From Glaciecola flavus (GTDB taxonomy: Bacteria; Pseudomonadota; Gammaproteobacteria; Enterobacterales; Alteromonadaceae): 64,000 nucleotides of DNA. The stretch is taken from contig NZ_JBHRSW010000005.1 in NCBI RefSeq assembly GCF_042646125.1, positions 124,001-188,000 of the forward strand. The letters run 5' to 3'. The translations under genes and the position numbers were made by a program. The notes beneath the pieces are model-generated. The model saw only the letters and a list, made by a program, of their open reading frames with translations, was not told the DNA's origin and did no database searches. Shown here piece by piece: positions 1 through 9,288 of the stretch (positions are counted from its first letter, which is position 1; each line of letters begins with the position of its first letter).

Positions 1-55
1 TTATAGTGGAGACTAGATCAAAAGTTTTCAAGGAATACGAATAGGAAGTTGTATA

Positions 56-280
56 ATGGCAGTTGGTAAAGTTAAGTGGTTCAATAACGCAAAAGGGTTC
101 GGATTTATCGTTCCTGAGGATGGTGGCGAAGATATTTTCGCGCATTACTCAACGATAAAAATGGACGGCTATCGCTCGCTAAAAGCAGGTCAGACGGTGA
201 CGTTTGAAATTGAGCAAGGCCCTAAGGGTTTGCATGCAGAAAATATTGATTTGGCGGAAGACGACGAATCAAGTAGGTAA
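56..280 (+). CDS. cspD: CspD-like cold shock domain protein
   Basis: This 74-residue protein is a single cold shock domain. It shows the two RNA/ssDNA-binding motifs of the family, KWFNNAKGFGFI (RNP1, about residues 7-18) and DIFAHYS (RNP2, about 26-32). The segment STIKMDGYRSLKAGQTV and the 74-residue length match CspD better than CspA-type proteins, which are usually 69-70 residues. CspD binds single-stranded nucleic acid and in E. coli inhibits DNA replication in stationary phase. The ATG is preceded by an AGGAAG-type ribosome binding site. The short acidic tail (DLAEDDESS) is typical of CspD. The gene faces fimV and shares a hairpin terminator with it. I see no clpS/clpA neighbour here. 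Confidence 0.93.
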   Translation: MAVGKVKWFNNAKGFGFIVPEDGGEDIFAHYSTIKMDGYRSLKAGQTVTFEIEQGPKGLHAENIDLAEDDESSR

Positions 281-334
281 AAGTCGTCTTACCTTTCCAA
301 AGGCGTATTTTCTCATCTCGACACACACTCGATT

Positions 335-366
335 AGGCAGAGGTTTTCTCTGCCTTATTGTTTTTG
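335..366. terminator. Shared hairpin terminator between cspD and fimV
   Basis: An 8-bp perfect stem (AGGCAGAG at 335-342, CTCTGCCT at 348-355) with a 5-nt loop is followed on the plus strand by TATTGTTTTT. It sits between two convergent genes, and the fimV stop codon overlaps its right arm. It probably ends cspD transcription and may also work in the other direction. Confidence 0.7.
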
Positions 367-3300
367 GATACTAGCAAGTAGTTCTTTAGCTTCATTTATC
401 TGCTCATCACTACCATTTTCTATGACTTCGTTCAAGACCTCTGACGCTGCCTCATAGTCTTCCATATCAATATATACCTGCGCCAGATCTAAGTTACCTG
501 CTTGGTCAACATCCAGCGTTTCAGGCTTGTTAGCAAGGTTGTCATTCTCTTTCAACTTATCTAGAGAACTACCCAAGTCGAGAGCAAGATCATTGTCAGT
601 TTTAGGATCGGCTACGTCTGACTCTATAATTAAGTCATCGACATCAACAAAGTCTTCAACCGGATCTGTAAAGTCTGGATCTTTTTCATTTTCAGACATC
701 AAGGCGTGAAGATCTAATCCTGAAGCATCAATTTCTTCCTCAAGCTCAGGTGCAGCTGGTGACTTTTCTTCATTAAATGCACTTGGCGCGTCTTCCTCGT
801 CTAGGATATCCGCGACATCATCTATCTCAGCTAAAATCGAGTCGAAATCAGATTCAGCAATCGCAGCTAAATCGTCGCTCTCAGAGTTTTCACCATCGTC
901 CAACGCTTCGCCGTCACTGGAAGCAGTTTCTTCGTCTAACCATTCGTCGAGATCAGGCAAGTCAGCCAAAAAGTCATCGTCGTCGCTCAAGGCTTCATCA
1001 TTCGTTTTCGGCTCGATTTGTTTGTCCGTGTCATCAGCTTGTTCTGCGTCTGTAGGCGCTGATTCTGAGCCTTCATCTGTATTGTCCGACAATGAAGGAA
1101 TATCATCCAACAAATCGTCAATGAAGTCTTGATCGCTCTCTTCAGCATCATTCGCTTCGCCCATTTCTTCCAACAGCGAATCTAATTCATCTTTTACTTC
1201 ATTCTCTTCTGTTAATTCTTCTAACAAATCGTTGGCAAGCGAATCCGTTGAATCAATAGGGAGGGCTTCCGCCTCTAGATCGATTTCTTCACTGTCAACA
1301 TCGCTCACTGACGCGTCAGTTTGCGGGTCTACTGCTTCACTAGATTCGCCTTGTGTACTGACATTACTCTCGCCATCGTCATTGGTGAATTCTTCCAACA
1401 GTTCATCTAGCTCTTGGCTAGCTAATTCATCTTCTGACAATTCTGCAACGAGTTCATCAGACAAGTCATTCGATTCTTCTTGCACTTGATCTGACAACTC
1501 TGCCAGTAATTCATCTGGGTCGACGATTTCATCATCGCCCTCAACATTGGCTGAATCAATTTTGCTTTCAATTTCTGAAGAACCCTCTGCCTCTTTTTGT
1601 ATAGAGTCTGAATCTGCTTCTGAAGTGTCGATAGGGTCATCATCAGATTCAGTATTTTCGTCTAGTGCTTCATCCCTATTTACTGCACTACTAGGTTGAC
1701 TGTTTTGTTCGAGCAGATCATCAATATCAGTGATGGCTTCGGGCTGCTCATCGGCTTCAAGGGGCGTATCATCATCGGCTACGCTTTCTAAATCAGACAA
1801 TATTTCGTCGGTAAGTTGATTTATTTCTTCATCTTTTTGATGGATTTGTTGTTCAATTTGATCAATGGTGTTCTCATCAATTTCACCATCTTCGTTTAAA
1901 CTCACGCCCGTGGGCATTCCATCGTCGTCATCGCCTTGTTCAGTCAGGCCATCAATTTCTAAGGCATTGTCTTCATCGTTGTTTGATGTTTCCTCATTCC
2001 CGACAATAGAATCAGCATCAGGATTATTCGATGCATTGTCTTCTGTTGATGTCTCTTCGTCAGCAGCAGACAATTGACCGTCCTGTTCTTCTAAATCCAA
2101 TGACTCAAGATCTGTAGAATCAGTCTCTACTGTCTTTGCTGCACTCGTATCTTCATCTTCATCATCCGATAAATTAATGGACTCATTGCCCATTTCATCA
2201 TCGTCGAGATCGATAGACTCGGCGTCAAAGTTGACTTCTCCCGTATCAACCGTGTCTGTTTTATCTATCTCATTATCAGTGGCATTAGGAACCAACATTT
2301 CGTCGTCCAAATCACCAAAATCGTCAATATCGTCGACTTTGATTTCATCTAAGCCGTCTTCCAATTGCTCACCAAGAATATCGTCACTGTCTTCTACTGG
2401 CAGCTCAGCTTCAAGCGCAGCCATAAGCTCATCAGCCTCAGCCGATGCCGCATCATCAATTTCACCAATGACGAGTTCATCGTCAACAATATCATTGCTT
2501 TCTTTTGCTTTCTCTAGTTGTGTTTCTTTCTCAGGAGCTTGTCCCCCAGAAGGACGTCTAAGTAGCCATATTGCTAAAGCGATCAGTACGACTAGAGTAA
2601 AACCTGTGCTCAACAAGATTATGCCTGTTGTACTTGTAAGCTTGGTCCATATGGATTCAGATTCTTTTTCTAATTGACGTTGTTGCGCTTCTTTTACGAG
2701 GGCAATCAGTTCTTTTTGAAGTACCAATTGTTCGTCTATTTGATCTTGAACATCGCCCTCTACTTTGTTCCGCAAATCGGCAATATCATTGTTGACTTGG
2801 TCAAGACGCGCATACAAACGTTTATTCTCGTCTAATAGAGCTTGGACACTATCGATAGATGACGATACCTGGTCTTTGATTGCGCCAAACTGCGCATTTT
2901 GCTGACGGTTCAGGGCATTGAGCTGGCTTTGAAGCTGTCGCTGGGTATTAGACAGATCTTCTTGATTAACTAAGGGAACCTCAGGTTTCAAATTTTCTGC
3001 TGAAATTTGTCCCGCTTCGTTTGTAGGCTGCACCGAGTTAGCACGTCCAAAGGCGTGATCATCAGCTTCAGCTTTGGCTTTAGCATGCTGGGGGTTCATG
3101 CGAGCGATGTAGCGATCACTCGGTAAGCGCAAAGTGGCACCGTTTACCATTGTATTAAAGTTTTGATTTTCAAAAGCTTGTGGATTTAGCTCGTAAATTG
3201 CCAGCATGGTTTGATACACAGAAAATTGCGCATCTTGTTTGTATCTGCTAGCTATTCTCCACAAGGTATCAGTCGCATCTATTGGACCATAGACAACACC

Positions 3301-3420
3301 CGAATACACATCCTCTGCATTTCGCGGACCTTGGATCTGAACTTGAGATTCAACGACGTGAGGGCGAAAACCTATGAGTAACATCACTAACATGAATAAT
3401 GAAATGCGTTTAATACTCAA
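355..3420 (-). CDS. fimV: FimV/HubP-like polar inner-membrane protein
   Basis: The protein has 1021 residues. It has a signal peptide (1-25), a periplasmic FimV/LysM-like peptidoglycan-binding domain (about 43-105, with DATDTLWRIASRY and NGATLRLPSDRYI), a coiled coil (about 155-255) and one membrane helix (about 266-288). A very long cytoplasmic region made mostly of Asp, Glu, Ser and Leu follows (about 300-960). The C-terminal FimV/TPR motif holds LDLAQVYIDMEDYEAASEVL. FimV/HubP proteins organise the cell pole and affect type IV pilus function, chemoreceptor placement and chromosome origin anchoring. The acidic region contains many short degenerate repeats of the type DELLEEL. In related genomes fimV lies by asd and truA; here asd is upstream, but cspD rather than truA follows. 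Confidence 0.92.
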   Translation of the reverse strand: MSIKRISLFMLVMLLIGFRPHVVESQVQIQGPRNAEDVYSGVVYGPIDATDTLWRIASRYKQDAQFSVYQTMLAIYELNPQAFENQNFNTMVNGATLRLPSDRYIARMNPQHAKAKAEADDHAFGRANSVQPTNEAGQISAENLKPEVPLVNQEDLSNTQRQLQSQLNALNRQQNAQFGAIKDQVSSSIDSVQALLDENKRLYARLDQVNNDIADLRNKVEGDVQDQIDEQLVLQKELIALVKEAQQRQLEKESESIWTKLTSTTGIILLSTGFTLVVLIALAIWLLRRPSGGQAPEKETQLEKAKESNDIVDDELVIGEIDDAASAEADELMAALEAELPVEDSDDILGEQLEDGLDEIKVDDIDDFGDLDDEMLVPNATDNEIDKTDTVDTGEVNFDAESIDLDDDEMGNESINLSDDEDEDTSAAKTVETDSTDLESLDLEEQDGQLSAADEETSTEDNASNNPDADSIVGNEETSNNDEDNALEIDGLTEQGDDDDGMPTGVSLNEDGEIDENTIDQIEQQIHQKDEEINQLTDEILSDLESVADDDTPLEADEQPEAITDIDDLLEQNSQPSSAVNRDEALDENTESDDDPIDTSEADSDSIQKEAEGSSEIESKIDSANVEGDDEIVDPDELLAELSDQVQEESNDLSDELVAELSEDELASQELDELLEEFTNDDGESNVSTQGESSEAVDPQTDASVSDVDSEEIDLEAEALPIDSTDSLANDLLEELTEENEVKDELDSLLEEMGEANDAEESDQDFIDDLLDDIPSLSDNTDEGSESAPTDAEQADDTDKQIEPKTNDEALSDDDDFLADLPDLDEWLDEETASSDGEALDDGENSESDDLAAIAESDFDSILAEIDDVADILDEEDAPSAFNEEKSPAAPELEEEIDASGLDLHALMSENEKDPDFTDPVEDFVDVDDLIIESDVADPKTDNDLALDLGSSLDKLKENDNLANKPETLDVDQAGNLDLAQVYIDMEDYEAASEVLNEVIENGSDEQINEAKELLASIQKQ

Positions 3421-3508
3421 AGCTGTGTTCCACCTTTAAAAATATATGCCCCCAACTGACCGTCGGGGAATGGTTATCAACTATTTATCGGCATCAACAT
3501 AAGATTGT

Positions 3509-4525
3509 TTACAGGTACTCGGCAATTAGGGCTTCGGCTATTTGGATGCTATTTGTTGCCGCCCCCTTTCTTATATTGTCCGACACCACCCACATATTGA
3601 TTCCATTCGGGTGAGAAATATCATTGCGCACTCTGCCCACGTGCACACTGTCGTTACCACTAGCCTCACTCACTTGCGTTGGGAAGTCCTCGCGTTTGTC
3701 ATATAGTGTGACGCCAGGCGCATCAGCAAGTAAGGCTGTAACCTGTTCTGCATCTATTGGTTGATGCGTTTCAATGTGGAGAGCCTCTCCATGACCATAA
3801 AAAACCGGTACTCTAACCGCAGTAGCATTGACCAAAATCGTACTATCACCCATAATTTTTTGGGTTTCCCACACCATTTTCATCTCTTCTTTGGTGTAGT
3901 CATTGTCCATAAAGACATCTATTTGCGGTATGACATTGAATGCAATTTGACGCGAAAACGCTTTGTCCGTAATGGGTTTGGCATTGAGTAATTCTGCGGT
4001 TTGTTTGGCTAAACCCTCAGCAGCACTTTTCCCTGCCCCCGAAACGGACTGATAAGTGCTTACGTTAATTCTGGCAATACCTACTGCCTCATGAATCGGT
4101 TTGAGTGCAACAAGCATCTGAATAGTCGAGCAGTTTGGATTAGCGATGATATTTCGATTTCGAAAATCTGCTAAAGCTGACTTATTTACCTCAGGTACAA
4201 CCAAAGGCACATCATGTTCGTATCTAAACTCAGATGTATTATCAATGACGACACAGCCAGCATCTGCGGCTATCGGTGCATATTTAGCTGATACGCTACC
4301 ACCAGCGGAGAAAAAGGCCAAATGCACGCTACTCCAATCAAATTCATCGGCATCGATAACGGTGATTTTTTCACCCTTAAAATCAAGCTCATCACCCGCT
4401 GAACGCGCGCTGGCGAGCGGAAAAAGTTGATCGATAGGAAATTTGCGCTCTGCCAGCAAGTCGATGATAGTTTGACCAACTAAACCAGTAGCACCCAAAA
4501 TCGCAACATTGTATGCGTTTGACAT
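3509..4525 (-). CDS. asd: Aspartate-semialdehyde dehydrogenase
   Basis: The enzyme reduces L-aspartyl-4-phosphate to aspartate semialdehyde with NADPH, the branch point to lysine, diaminopimelate, threonine and methionine. The N-terminal GATGLVGQ motif (residues 11-18) is the NADP-binding loop. The catalytic cysteine is in NPNCSTIQM (Cys132), and the GAGKSA motif that follows is typical of the family. The length of 338 residues is normal. The intact active site argues for a true Asd rather than the inactive paralogue Usg, which occupies the pdxB-linked position in E. coli. It lies between pdxB and fimV, all on the minus strand, about 50 bp downstream of pdxB. Confidence 0.94.
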   Translation of the reverse strand: MSNAYNVAILGATGLVGQTIIDLLAERKFPIDQLFPLASARSAGDELDFKGEKITVIDADEFDWSSVHLAFFSAGGSVSAKYAPIAADAGCVVIDNTSEFRYEHDVPLVVPEVNKSALADFRNRNIIANPNCSTIQMLVALKPIHEAVGIARINVSTYQSVSGAGKSAAEGLAKQTAELLNAKPITDKAFSRQIAFNVIPQIDVFMDNDYTKEEMKMVWETQKIMGDSTILVNATAVRVPVFYGHGEALHIETHQPIDAEQVTALLADAPGVTLYDKREDFPTQVSEASGNDSVHVGRVRNDISHPNGINMWVVSDNIRKGAATNSIQIAEALIAEYL

Positions 4526-4574
4526 ATAGAAACATAACCCTTTTACTCAGACGGCATGCCCATCGAGCTTTTAC

Positions 4575-5711
4575 CTAAGAGACTGAAAAGCCAAGTGAGC
4601 TTAACGTTAATTTATCTGCAGCGTCATCAACACTTATGTCAACTGCGTCAAACTCTCTTCTTATTGGGTAATTTTTTCGAATGGGCGTAATTGATTCGGA
4701 TTTTGCCATGTGCTGACGGAAAAAACTATCATCATTTTCAATATCATAGAAACACTTCACGAGGCTACTTAAAGAAGTTTGATTCAAATTTTGATGTGCA
4801 AAAGACTGTGTGCAGGCAGTCAATTCATGAGAATGATCCATTTGGGGTAAAAATTCAGCTAAGCTATGTTGTTTTTCCACGCCAAGAAATGCGCAAAGCT
4901 TATCGTAAAGTATACTGGTTCCTCTTGCTTTACCCTCCAACGAATGGCCAGCGATATGTGCGGTTGCCAAACGGCAGCGTGACATCAAATCTGTCGATAT
5001 GTAAGGTTCATTTTCCCAACAATCCATTACTAATTGCGGACAATCGTCATTCATATCGAGTAAGGCTTGAGTATCGATTAGTTCCCCTCGACTTGCACTG
5101 ACAATATATTGTGAGCTTTGCATACTATTCAGCACATCACTATTAAACATGTGCTTAGTTGGGTATTGCCCATTATGTGTTAGTGGCGCATGCAAAGATA
5201 TAATATCGGCCTGCAACACCTCTTCGAAGATTGATGAGCTAAAGTTGGCGTCGATGGCTGCTCTAGGCGGGTCATACAATACAACTTGCATACCTAATGC
5301 GGTTGCGATGTCTGCAACTTGCTTCCCCACGGCACCTACTCCCACAATAGCGATCTGCTTATTTTTGAGAAGAAAGCCATCCTGTTCAGCCAAATATAAC
5401 AATGCAGCAAGGACGTACTCGGCCACCGCTCTGGCATTGCAGCCTGCTGCCGATGTCCACGTAATGTTTTTGTCATCTAAAGCGGCTGTATCAAAATGAT
5501 TTATCCCTGCTGTCGCAGTTCCAACAAATTTAAGATTGTTTCCACATTCAAGTAGCGAGGCGTCAACTTTTGTTGTTGAACGTGTGAGCAGAACATCGGC
5601 ATTCGCCAGCGCCTCACTAGAGATTTTTCCCAATTCGAAAGGTTCGCATATCCCGATATGCCCAAAGAACGCCTCGGCATAGGGCATGACACTATCATAA
5701 AGTATTTTCAC
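4575..5711 (-). CDS. pdxB: Erythronate-4-phosphate dehydrogenase
   Basis: PdxB oxidises 4-phosphoerythronate to 2-oxo-3-hydroxy-4-phosphobutanoate with NAD, the second step of DXP-dependent pyridoxal phosphate synthesis. The 378-residue protein has the 2-hydroxyacid dehydrogenase layout. The Rossmann motif GVGAVGKQVAD lies near residue 123. The catalytic Arg, Glu and His positions are visible in SASRGELID, DCWENEP and TAHIAGHSLEGK. The C-terminal PdxB dimerisation domain follows, with RREFDAV near its end. Its ATG lies only 8 bp downstream of the fabB stop codon, so fabB and pdxB are probably cotranscribed, with asd next. Confidence 0.93.
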   Translation of the reverse strand: MKILYDSVMPYAEAFFGHIGICEPFELGKISSEALANADVLLTRSTTKVDASLLECGNNLKFVGTATAGINHFDTAALDDKNITWTSAAGCNARAVAEYVLAALLYLAEQDGFLLKNKQIAIVGVGAVGKQVADIATALGMQVVLYDPPRAAIDANFSSSIFEEVLQADIISLHAPLTHNGQYPTKHMFNSDVLNSMQSSQYIVSASRGELIDTQALLDMNDDCPQLVMDCWENEPYISTDLMSRCRLATAHIAGHSLEGKARGTSILYDKLCAFLGVEKQHSLAEFLPQMDHSHELTACTQSFAHQNLNQTSLSSLVKCFYDIENDDSFFRQHMAKSESITPIRKNYPIRREFDAVDISVDDAADKLTLSSLGFSVS

Positions 5712-5719
5712 GGCTTAAC

Positions 5720-6931
5720 TTACTGATATTTCTTGAATACCAATGATGCGTTTGTGCCGCCAAAACCAAAACTGTTAGACATCGCAAGGTCTACCGCTTG
5801 TTCGCGCGCCGTCGTCACAATATCCAAACCTTTCGCTTGATCATCGAGCGTTTCAATATTGATGGAAGGGCTGATAAAGTCGTTTTGCATCATTAACAGC
5901 GTAAATATGGCTTCGTGCACCCCTGCTGCACCTAAGGCATGACCAGTTAAAGATTTCGTTGCACTTATTGCTGGACTATTTTCACCAAACACCTCTTGAA
6001 TCGCTTTGAGTTCTTGCACATCACCCACAGGCGTTGAAGTGCCATGAGTATTCAAATAATCCAGTTTTTGATCGATGCCGTGCATTGCCATACGCATGCA
6101 TCGAGCCGCGCCTTCGCCTGAAGGAGCGACCATATCATAGCCATCAGATGTTGCACCGTAGCCGACGATTTCGCCATAAATTTTTGCTCCACGCGCAAGC
6201 GCATGCTCTAATTCTTCAACGACAACCATACCGCCGCCGCCTGAGCTGACAAAACCATCGCGATTGGCATCATAGGTTCGAGAGGCCAATGCCGGCGTAT
6301 CATTGTATTGACTTGAAAGTGCACCCATCGCATCAAATTGACTCGAAAGCGACCAATGAAGTTCCTCGCCTCCGCCTGCAAAAACCATGTCTTGTTTACC
6401 CAGTTGAATCAGCTCCCAGGCATTGCCAATACAATGTGCACTGGTTGCACACGCCGAGGCGATAGAATAATTCACACCTTTTATCTTGAAAGGTGTCGCC
6501 AAACAAGCAGACACAGTGCTTGCCATACAACGCGTTACCATGTAAGGCCCCATTCTTCTTACGCCTTTGGCTCGCAGTATATCCGCAGAGTTCACTTGAT
6601 TTTCTGACGACGCACCGCCCGAACCCGCAATAATCCCTACCCTCTCACTTGAGTAGTCCTTTTCTTCTAACCCTGCATCTACGATAGCTTGTTGCATAGC
6701 TAGGTAGGCGTAACTTGATGCATCCCCCATAAAACGCAAAGCTTTACGGTCGATCATTTCCTTTAGGTCGAGTTTTACATTTCCCCATACTTGGCTTCGC
6801 AAGCCCATTTCTGCAAACTGCTCAGAAAATGTAATTCCAGAGCTACCGCTTTTTAATGACTCTGTTACTTCATTAGCATTATTTCCGATACTTGATACAA
6901 TGCCTAAGCCGGTAATCACTGCGCGTTTCAT
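5720..6931 (-). CDS. fabB: 3-oxoacyl-ACP synthase I (KAS I)
   Basis: FabB condenses malonyl-ACP with acyl-ACP and is needed for elongation of unsaturated fatty acids. The 403-residue protein shows the Cys-His-His site of the KAS I group: Cys161 in SIASACATSAHC, a His in NTHGTSTPVGD and a His in SLTGHALGAAG. The C-terminal GFGGTNASLVF motif is also present. It is the first gene of a probable fabB-pdxB-asd minus-strand unit and is divergent from mnmC. The same fabB/mnmC proximity exists in E. coli. FadR activates fabB in enterobacteria, but I see no convincing FadR site in the 290 bp upstream. Confidence 0.95.
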   Translation of the reverse strand: MKRAVITGLGIVSSIGNNANEVTESLKSGSSGITFSEQFAEMGLRSQVWGNVKLDLKEMIDRKALRFMGDASSYAYLAMQQAIVDAGLEEKDYSSERVGIIAGSGGASSENQVNSADILRAKGVRRMGPYMVTRCMASTVSACLATPFKIKGVNYSIASACATSAHCIGNAWELIQLGKQDMVFAGGGEELHWSLSSQFDAMGALSSQYNDTPALASRTYDANRDGFVSSGGGGMVVVEELEHALARGAKIYGEIVGYGATSDGYDMVAPSGEGAARCMRMAMHGIDQKLDYLNTHGTSTPVGDVQELKAIQEVFGENSPAISATKSLTGHALGAAGVHEAIFTLLMMQNDFISPSINIETLDDQAKGLDIVTTAREQAVDLAMSNSFGFGGTNASLVFKKYQ

Positions 6932-7221
6932 TTATCACCTTTTAATATTTTACTTCTTTCAATTTCGCCAAAGGGCGGGATCATACTTTTTAGTAAATGC
7001 CCGACTAGAATAAAAGTCGCTGTAAAGACTTCAATTATACATGTACTTTCGTTTTTCATTTTTAAAAAACTAATTGTAATTCTAGCCGTCTTTTTACGAC
7101 AAGGTATAACACAGCCGCAAATTTCGCTATATGTTAGCGGCTTAATCGATTCAACTGGTCTGCTCTTAAGGGTATACTGTCATATAATCAAACAAAAAGT
7201 CATTCACAATTTGAATACTTA

Positions 7222-9279
7222 ATGAAAATACAACATGCCGCCGTTAGCTTTAATTCCCATGGAACCCTGATATCCGAAGCCTTCGATGATGTTTACTATT
7301 CCAACGATGACGGTATTGCAGAAACACAATATGTGTTTATTGACGGCAATCAACTGAAGCAAAAGTGGTTAAACCATAAGCAAAGTACCTTTGTCATAGG
7401 CGAAACTGGCTTTGGTACTGGTTTAAACATCATGTTGGTATTGCAACAATTTAAGCAATTCCGCACCGATAATCCTGATCATGACTTAACACATTTACAC
7501 GTCATTTCTTTTGAAAAATATCCCTTAGCACAAGATATATTGAACGAAGTAGCCGCACAACGTCCCAGTCTAGAGGCAGAATATAATGCGCTAATTGACA
7601 TCTACCCCCCTGCACTCTCTGGCCACCATAGACTAGATTTAGTTCATTTTAGTTCGAGCATTGATTTAATTTTGGGTGATATTAACGAATCGATAGAAGA
7701 AGTATACGCCTACGAATCCGGTAATGTTGATGCATGGTTTTTGGACGGGTTTGCGCCCAGCAAAAACGAGAGTATGTGGCAACAACGTGTTTTTTCAAAC
7801 ATTGCAAGGCTGAGTAAAGTCGGCGCAAGTTTTGCGACCTTTACTGCCGCGGGAGCCGTCAAGAGAGGGCTTCAGGCTGCTGGTTTTGAGATCACTAAAC
7901 GCAAAGGCTACGGGCGTAAACGCGAGATGTTAGTCGGTACACTAATCGAAAAACAAAGCGTATGGACGAAGAAACAGCCACCGTGGTTTACTCGCGATAC
8001 GGGTTCATCTGAAGGGTCGTCAAAAACGCATCCTGCATCAAAAAAAGTGGTGATAGTCGGTGGTGGTCTAGCGGGGGCAACATCCTCTTTGGAGCTATTA
8101 CGTGCCGGATTTCAAGTCACGCTTGTCTGCGCTGATGAGGCGGTCGCAAGGGGAGCATCAGGCAATAAAATTGGCGGTTTTTACCCTCAGCTACAGGCTG
8201 AGGCTGGGATTTCTAGTCAGTTTTATGCACACAGCTTTTTATTTGCAAGACATTGGTACGACCAACTCAACGAACAACAGCCCTTTGAACACGATTGGTG
8301 CGGGGTAATACAACTTGGCTTTAATGACAACACGCGCACTCGCTTCCACAAAATGCAACAAAAAGACTTGTGGCCAGATTCATTTGCTCGCGTAATAAAC
8401 ACTCAAGAAGCAAGCGAAAAAGCCAATATTTCCTTACCATTCGGTGGACTGTACATACCCAATGCAGGTTGGATTTCACCAAAATCGCTTACCGAAGCTT
8501 GTATTGCTTCATGCCACCATTATGAACACTTTAATTTGTTAACAAATACAAGCCTGCAATCCTATTACTTAGGAAAAACAGGCAGCCCCATCAAGTCAAC
8601 ATGTCGCAATGATACAGACCAAGACTTGCACGTTATTTCTGACTATTTAGTTATTGCAGCTGCGGCTGGCTCGTCACCGTTTTTGAGTGACAATATTCCA
8701 CTTCGATTAACGCGCGGCCAAGTTGAATATGTAAAGTCAACAGATGATAGCGCTGCGCTAAATACCGTATTGTGCCATAAAGGATACTTTACGCCCGCAG
8801 TAGATGGAAGGCACGCGCTGGGGTCAACCTATCACAAAAACGAACGCGGCACAGATTATCGTCTAAGTGATCGAGACCTAAATCTGCATACACATACGCA
8901 GGCTATGCAGGACACTGATTTCGCTAAGTGTATAGATATGTTTGCTAGGGAAGCAGAACCAATCGGCAGAGCAGCAATACGTTGTTCCACGCCTGATCAC
9001 ATGCCAATAATAGGTAACATGCCAGATTTTCTTGCCCAAGAAAAACAATATGTAGACTTGTACAAACACAACGATTTTCGTCGCTATCGTCCATCAAGGG
9101 TACAAAAAAATGTTTTTCTCTTAACGGGTTTAGGCTCCAGAGGACTCACAACAGCGCCCATCCTAGCGAGAACATTACGGGCACAAATCACACAGTCCTG
9201 CTTGCCTCTACCGAATAGTTTACTGAAAGCACTGCAGCCAAATCGCTACAAGATTAGGCAGTGGCTGACAAATAAATGA
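7222..9279 (+). CDS. mnmC: Bifunctional tRNA 5-methylaminomethyl-2-thiouridine synthase MnmC
   Basis: MnmC completes the mnm5s2U modification at wobble position 34 of several tRNAs. The N-terminal half (about 1-245) is the SAM-dependent methyltransferase, with GETGFGTGLN as the SAM loop and WFLDGFAPSKNESMW as the family motif. The C-terminal half (from about 273) is the FAD-dependent oxidase, starting with VVIVGGGLAG and containing RGASGNKIGGFYPQL. The total of 685 residues is usual for the fused protein, so both halves look intact. It is divergent from fabB and ends 9 bp before the convergent FlgO-like gene. Confidence 0.93.
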   Translation: MKIQHAAVSFNSHGTLISEAFDDVYYSNDDGIAETQYVFIDGNQLKQKWLNHKQSTFVIGETGFGTGLNIMLVLQQFKQFRTDNPDHDLTHLHVISFEKYPLAQDILNEVAAQRPSLEAEYNALIDIYPPALSGHHRLDLVHFSSSIDLILGDINESIEEVYAYESGNVDAWFLDGFAPSKNESMWQQRVFSNIARLSKVGASFATFTAAGAVKRGLQAAGFEITKRKGYGRKREMLVGTLIEKQSVWTKKQPPWFTRDTGSSEGSSKTHPASKKVVIVGGGLAGATSSLELLRAGFQVTLVCADEAVARGASGNKIGGFYPQLQAEAGISSQFYAHSFLFARHWYDQLNEQQPFEHDWCGVIQLGFNDNTRTRFHKMQQKDLWPDSFARVINTQEASEKANISLPFGGLYIPNAGWISPKSLTEACIASCHHYEHFNLLTNTSLQSYYLGKTGSPIKSTCRNDTDQDLHVISDYLVIAAAAGSSPFLSDNIPLRLTRGQVEYVKSTDDSAALNTVLCHKGYFTPAVDGRHALGSTYHKNERGTDYRLSDRDLNLHTHTQAMQDTDFAKCIDMFAREAEPIGRAAIRCSTPDHMPIIGNMPDFLAQEKQYVDLYKHNDFRRYRPSRVQKNVFLLTGLGSRGLTTAPILARTLRAQITQSCLPLPNSLLKALQPNRYKIRQWLTNK

Positions 9280-9288
9280 GTGCCTTGT

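Noticed and set aside
1232..1489. Another Ser-rich plus-strand frame opposite fimV
   Set aside because: It comes from the same acidic repeat region read on the other strand, with no ribosome binding site and no recognisable domain.
2177..2677. A 166-codon plus-strand frame rich in Ser
   Set aside because: It is the reverse complement of the Asp/Glu/Ser-rich region of fimV, and its Ser/Thr-rich composition is what that region gives on the opposite strand. The fimV frame explains the DNA.
3509..4525. Usg, the inactive Asd paralogue found near pdxB in E. coli
   Set aside because: The catalytic NPNCST motif and GAGKSA segment are intact, as in true aspartate-semialdehyde dehydrogenase.
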